Shown here: positions 61,165 to 64,000 of the stretch, in pieces
How the letters are laid out: each line of letters starts with the position of its first letter
How positions within the stretch are numbered: the stretch's first letter is position 1
Assembly: GCF_023100945.1 (NCBI RefSeq)
Contig: NZ_CP064689.1
Coordinates: 9,096,001 to 9,160,000, forward strand
From: Bradyrhizobium sp. 200
Lineage (GTDB): Bacteria > Pseudomonadota > Alphaproteobacteria > Rhizobiales > Xanthobacteraceae
Length of the DNA: 64,000 nucleotides
Direction of reading: 5' to 3'
Program-made: the position numbers and the translations under genes
Notes under the pieces: generated by a model
The model's input: only the letters and a program-made list of their open reading frames with translations
Databases searched by the model: none
Told to the model about the DNA's origin: nothing

Positions 61165-61738
61165 CGGTTTACCATTTCCGAATGGAAATCTTGAAACGCT
61201 CCCAGCAATGCGCAGTAAGCTCCGGCATAGGCCGCACCGAAGATCGAATTTTAGCGCGAGCTTCCAGTATCTTCATCTTCGGTGCAGAGAAAATCATACC
61301 CGTACGCATAGTGCGCGGCGACCATGTCGAAGTTTAGCCGTCGGATACTACCGGGGATTGGCCTGCTCTGCGGCTAGTCCTTCGCGCCATAGCAGCCGAT
61401 CGATCGTGATCTTGTTCAAGGCGGCTATGTGCGCCTTACTGCGTTCAATGCTGACAGTCCGTGCGCGATGAAGACTTCTTCTGTCGCTGTCCGCGCCTGA
61501 CCGAGCGCAGCGTAAGAATCCACTGACGCGGGCTGTGCGATATTGCTCAATTATCCCCGGCCCGACCATGGAACCTTCCGCGCGGCAGATAGGCATAAGG
61601 TCATACGGCTATTCGATGCGAAGCCGTGCCCTACATTCTGAACCATCCGAGACGTCTGGCGTTTGATCATGACGGAACCGATACTCATGGAGGATATTTT
61701 TGAAGGTCGAGAAGCTCGCATTTGCCGCCGCGAAGCTC
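61165..61738. other. Non-coding stretch after the antiporter gene
   Basis: No frame carries recognisable motifs. GC is lower and codon patterns are absent, as in decayed DNA. Confidence 0.4.
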
Positions 61739-61950
61739 GAACGGAGGGCGCGCGGCTGATCTGCAATCTGGCGCTCGACGCGTTCGCGGCGCTCCGGATC
61801 AACCTTCTTGTCGACCGTCTCAATGAGCGCAGCATCGCCGTCGCGCAGCGCCTTGGGTTTCGGCTCGAAGGCACGCTTCACAATGAGCGGCTGAATTCAG
61901 TCGGCAAACCTCAGGACACGCTGGCGTTCGGGCTCACCGCAGACCGTTGA
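61739..61950 (+). pseudogene. C-terminal fragment of a RimJ/RimL-like GNAT acetyltransferase
   Basis: RLICNLALDAFAALRINLLV and DRLNERSIAVAQRLGFRLEG match the last third of RimJ/RimL-type acetyltransferases, ending TLHNERLNSVGKPQDTLAFGL. The upstream part that should hold the acetyl-CoA loop is not in any frame nearby. It is a truncated relic. Confidence 0.65.
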
Positions 61951-63042
61951 AAGGAGTAGAACCATAAGAGCGGCCGCGCGCGAAACGGGCTGTCGCACGA
62001 ACGGTGTACCTCGATGAGCGCTTGGCGATTCCGGGAAGACTCGAATTTCTGACCTACGTCCAGCTACCACCATCCTGGTTTTGCTGGAGACTTCACTCCG
62101 GCGTGCCCTTCTGGCAGATTATACCACCTCGGGGCTACACCCGGGGGGGGCTACACCGGCAAATCCGGGCGTGCACGAAGGCCTTATTTCACGGGCTTTC
62201 TCGAAGCCATCGTAAGGTGGCGGAGAGGGAGTCAGTCAACTCCCATTGAAAGACAAGGCATTTTCGATCTTCCTAGACCAAAACCTACCAGTTGAGCTAC
62301 GGCCGAAATTGGCGTTTCCATTCTCTCTTGGGAATCCGATCGCGGCTCTTCCAACTTCTGTCCAACCCTTCAAAGTCGGTCGACGCGATCGAATCGTGTT
62401 GGGTGCGCCGGTTTCCTCTTGGGCCACATGGCGCGCTCTAGATCGATCTGTAGTTTCGGGGTTTTGGTGAGTAAGCATTTTGATCAAGGTTGTCGCCACT
62501 GATAGTTGACGCCGATTCTCACTGTCAAATGCGTGTCGCCCAGTGCATGCGCGTGTCCGTGGCCACAAACCGACGTCGCCCATATCCGCTCACTCATGCA
62601 AACGGAATTGCCTGGACCGGCCGATTGCGGCGCAAAGGGGTTTTCCGCCTGAGTCGCACGCTCGAGATGGGGCTTGCAAGAGACGCCACAAAGCTTGGAA
62701 ATATCGTTGTTAGCTTCGCGAACGTGGCCAGCGATCAGGAATTTGCGCATTAGCAACAATAGCTCTGGAATCACGTCAATCGCTCTGGCGCGGCTGCACG
62801 GCTGGTTGGCTTGATGATCGCCGTACCATCTCCCACGGCCTTGATCGGTACCAGAGTGCTTACTGTATCGCGCGGTCGTGTCGATCAAACGTGGGGGGTG
62901 TCAAAGTCCATGATGCCTCGCGAGTCTGGAGCAGGATCAGACAAGGCATGGTCGCTTTGGGAAAGACGCCGGACCTGCGCCGAGCCAAGACACGTGCAGC
63001 AACGTTCGAGGTCTTGCTCTGCCCAAGTTCCCACGCGGCCAC
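61951..63042. other. Gene-poor stretch at the right edge of the island
   Basis: More than 1 kb without a supportable gene. Short frames (for example 62246-62470 and 62484-62888 on the minus strand) have no motifs or ribosome sites. It contains the right tRNA-like repeat at 62218. Confidence 0.5.
62218..62305 (-). other. tRNA-like remnant, candidate right attachment site
   Basis: TGGCGGAGAGGGAG (62218-62231) repeats the tRNA-Ser 3' end found at 51200. About 75 bases on, CCAGTTGAGCTACGGCC is the complement of a tRNA D-arm (GTAGCTCAACTGGT). The span is tRNA-sized but the stems do not fold into a normal cloverleaf, so it is a relic at best. Confidence 0.35.
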
Positions 63043-63942
63043 ACCACGCCCGCATCCGTCGTCGACGCCCTGAAGGCGTTAGCCGGCAATCCGCCGAAGA
63101 CGCGCGCGCGATTTGCCGGAGGCCGCTGCGTGCGAGGTACTTATGCGCCGTCGGACCGGGCGCAGGAGATCACCAAATCCCAGAGCTTCACCCGGCCGTC
63201 GCGCGTGCTGGCACGCTTCTCGCTGGGCGGCAGTCCCGACGCGGCCAACGTCGGCAATTCCGTGCTGCGCGGCTTCAGCTTCCGGCTCGGCAGCGATGAT
63301 GATCGCTCGGACATTCTCACGCAGAACGCGCCGATGCATTTTGCCAGAACGCTCGACCAGATGCTTGCCTTCCTCAAGGCTCGCATTCCCGGAGCGGACG
63401 GCAAGCCAGATGCGAAGAAGCTCAGGGCATTCTCCGCCGCCAATCCCGAGACGCTGCATCAGGCAAGCTATCTTGCCGGGCGACCGCCGCCCGAGAGCTT
63501 TGCCGGCACGACCTATTGGGGCGTGCACGCCTTTCCCGCCACGAATTCGAAAGGCGAGACGCGCTTTATCAAATTCAAGATCGCGCCGGTCGGTGGAGAT
63601 GTCGCGCTGTCCGGGGACGAGGCCAGGGCGCCATCTGCCGACCTGCTGAACCACGACCTCGAACAGCGGATCGCGGCAGGCGATGTCCGGTTCAGCGTGA
63701 TGGCGCTGCTCGGCCGTGCTGGCGATCCCACCATGGACGTCACCGTGCGATGGCCGGATGAGGACCGTCGCGAAGCGGTGCGGCTCGGAACGATTGTCAT
63801 CACCGGCATTGAAGCGGAGCGCATGTGCGAGGTGTCCGCCTTCAATCCAGCGAATCTCGCCGAGGGCATCGGTTACCCGCCCGACGACATCTTTGCGGCG
63901 CGCCGCGTCGCCTACGCCATCTCACAGGCGCAGGGCCGCTAA
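63043..63942 (+). pseudogene. Catalase-family peroxidase, 5' end eroded
   Basis: The frame is open from 62914 and homology starts near 63046 (TPASVVDALKALAGNPPKTR), but the first ATG/GTG/TTG in frame is GTG 63130, inside the conserved part. The signal peptide and true start are gone. The rest is complete: TRPSRVLARFSLGG, GNSVLRGFSFRLG, ILTQNAPMHFARTLDQMLAFL, TTYWGVHAFPATNSKGETRF and the C-terminal RWPDEDRREAVRLGTIVITG. The catalase His (HAKG) position reads FAGG, so heme catalysis is doubtful. Translation from GTG 63130 would give 270 residues. Confidence 0.65.
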
Positions 63943-64000
63943 AGCGACTACGTGTCGCTTTCGGCGACGCCGTGCGTCTCGCGGCGCCATACGCCCGGGC

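Noticed and set aside
62246..62888. Short frames in the gene-poor right edge
   Set aside because: Overlapping frames on both strands of similar length, no motif, and one overlaps the tRNA-like relic.
1..64000. CRISPR arrays, intact IS elements, rRNA or intact tRNA genes
   Set aside because: No regularly spaced repeats, transposase-like proteins, or complete tRNA or rRNA sequences were seen on reading both strands.

Overview
The window looks like a chromosomal segment of a Bradyrhizobium or a near relative (Alphaproteobacteria, Nitrobacteraceae). The evidence is high GC, a large FliC-type flagellin next to flbT, FixJ/NarL-type regulators, FnrN-like Crp regulators, and the short palindromic intergenic repeats typical of these genomes. 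The genus is inferred from protein style, not from a marker gene. No rRNA, intact tRNA, CRISPR array or intact insertion sequence was seen.

Layout. 0-6 kb: the end of an RND adaptor gene, a small secreted protein, a caspase-fold protein that has lost both catalytic residues, an unrecognised 577-residue protein with a terpene-cyclase-like DCDTTA motif, a secreted SNase-like nuclease and an LssY_C membrane protein. 6-14 kb: a serine-glyoxylate-type aminotransferase, a three-gene ABC importer (ATPase, binding protein, fused permease) and oligopeptidase B. 14-19 kb: a TetR repressor divergent from an RND efflux adaptor and pump, with two candidate operators. 19-27 kb: a catabolic cluster on the minus strand (SsuABC/TauABC-like importer, IlvD/Edd dehydratase, SMP-30 lactonase, RraA-like aldolase) with a divergent GntR regulator and a strong palindrome between them.

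27-45 kb is a signalling and motility district: a large hybrid PAS kinase, FixJ-like and LuxR-like regulators, a cheA-cheW-cheY-cheR-pilZ operon, flbT, a large flagellin, a Crp/Fnr regulator, stand-alone receivers and several small conserved-looking genes. A shared 14-bp palindrome, CCGTA-N4-TACGG, lies upstream of five transcription units here and is the strongest candidate for an undescribed regulatory circuit. Two broken signalling genes also lie here (a receiver remnant and a frameshifted PAS remnant).

45-50 kb: a NagZ-like glycosidase, and a Sel1 protein followed by a DevBCA-like tripartite ABC exporter. 51-62 kb looks like an accessory island. It is bounded by copies of a tRNA-Ser 3'-end sequence and carries two pirins, a LysR regulator, a YcaC-like hydrolase, an outer-membrane barrel, a luciferase-like monooxygenase, a deleted hydrolase, a GNAT enzyme and a Kef-type antiporter. 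Its edges hold decayed genes. The window ends in a 5'-eroded catalase-family peroxidase.
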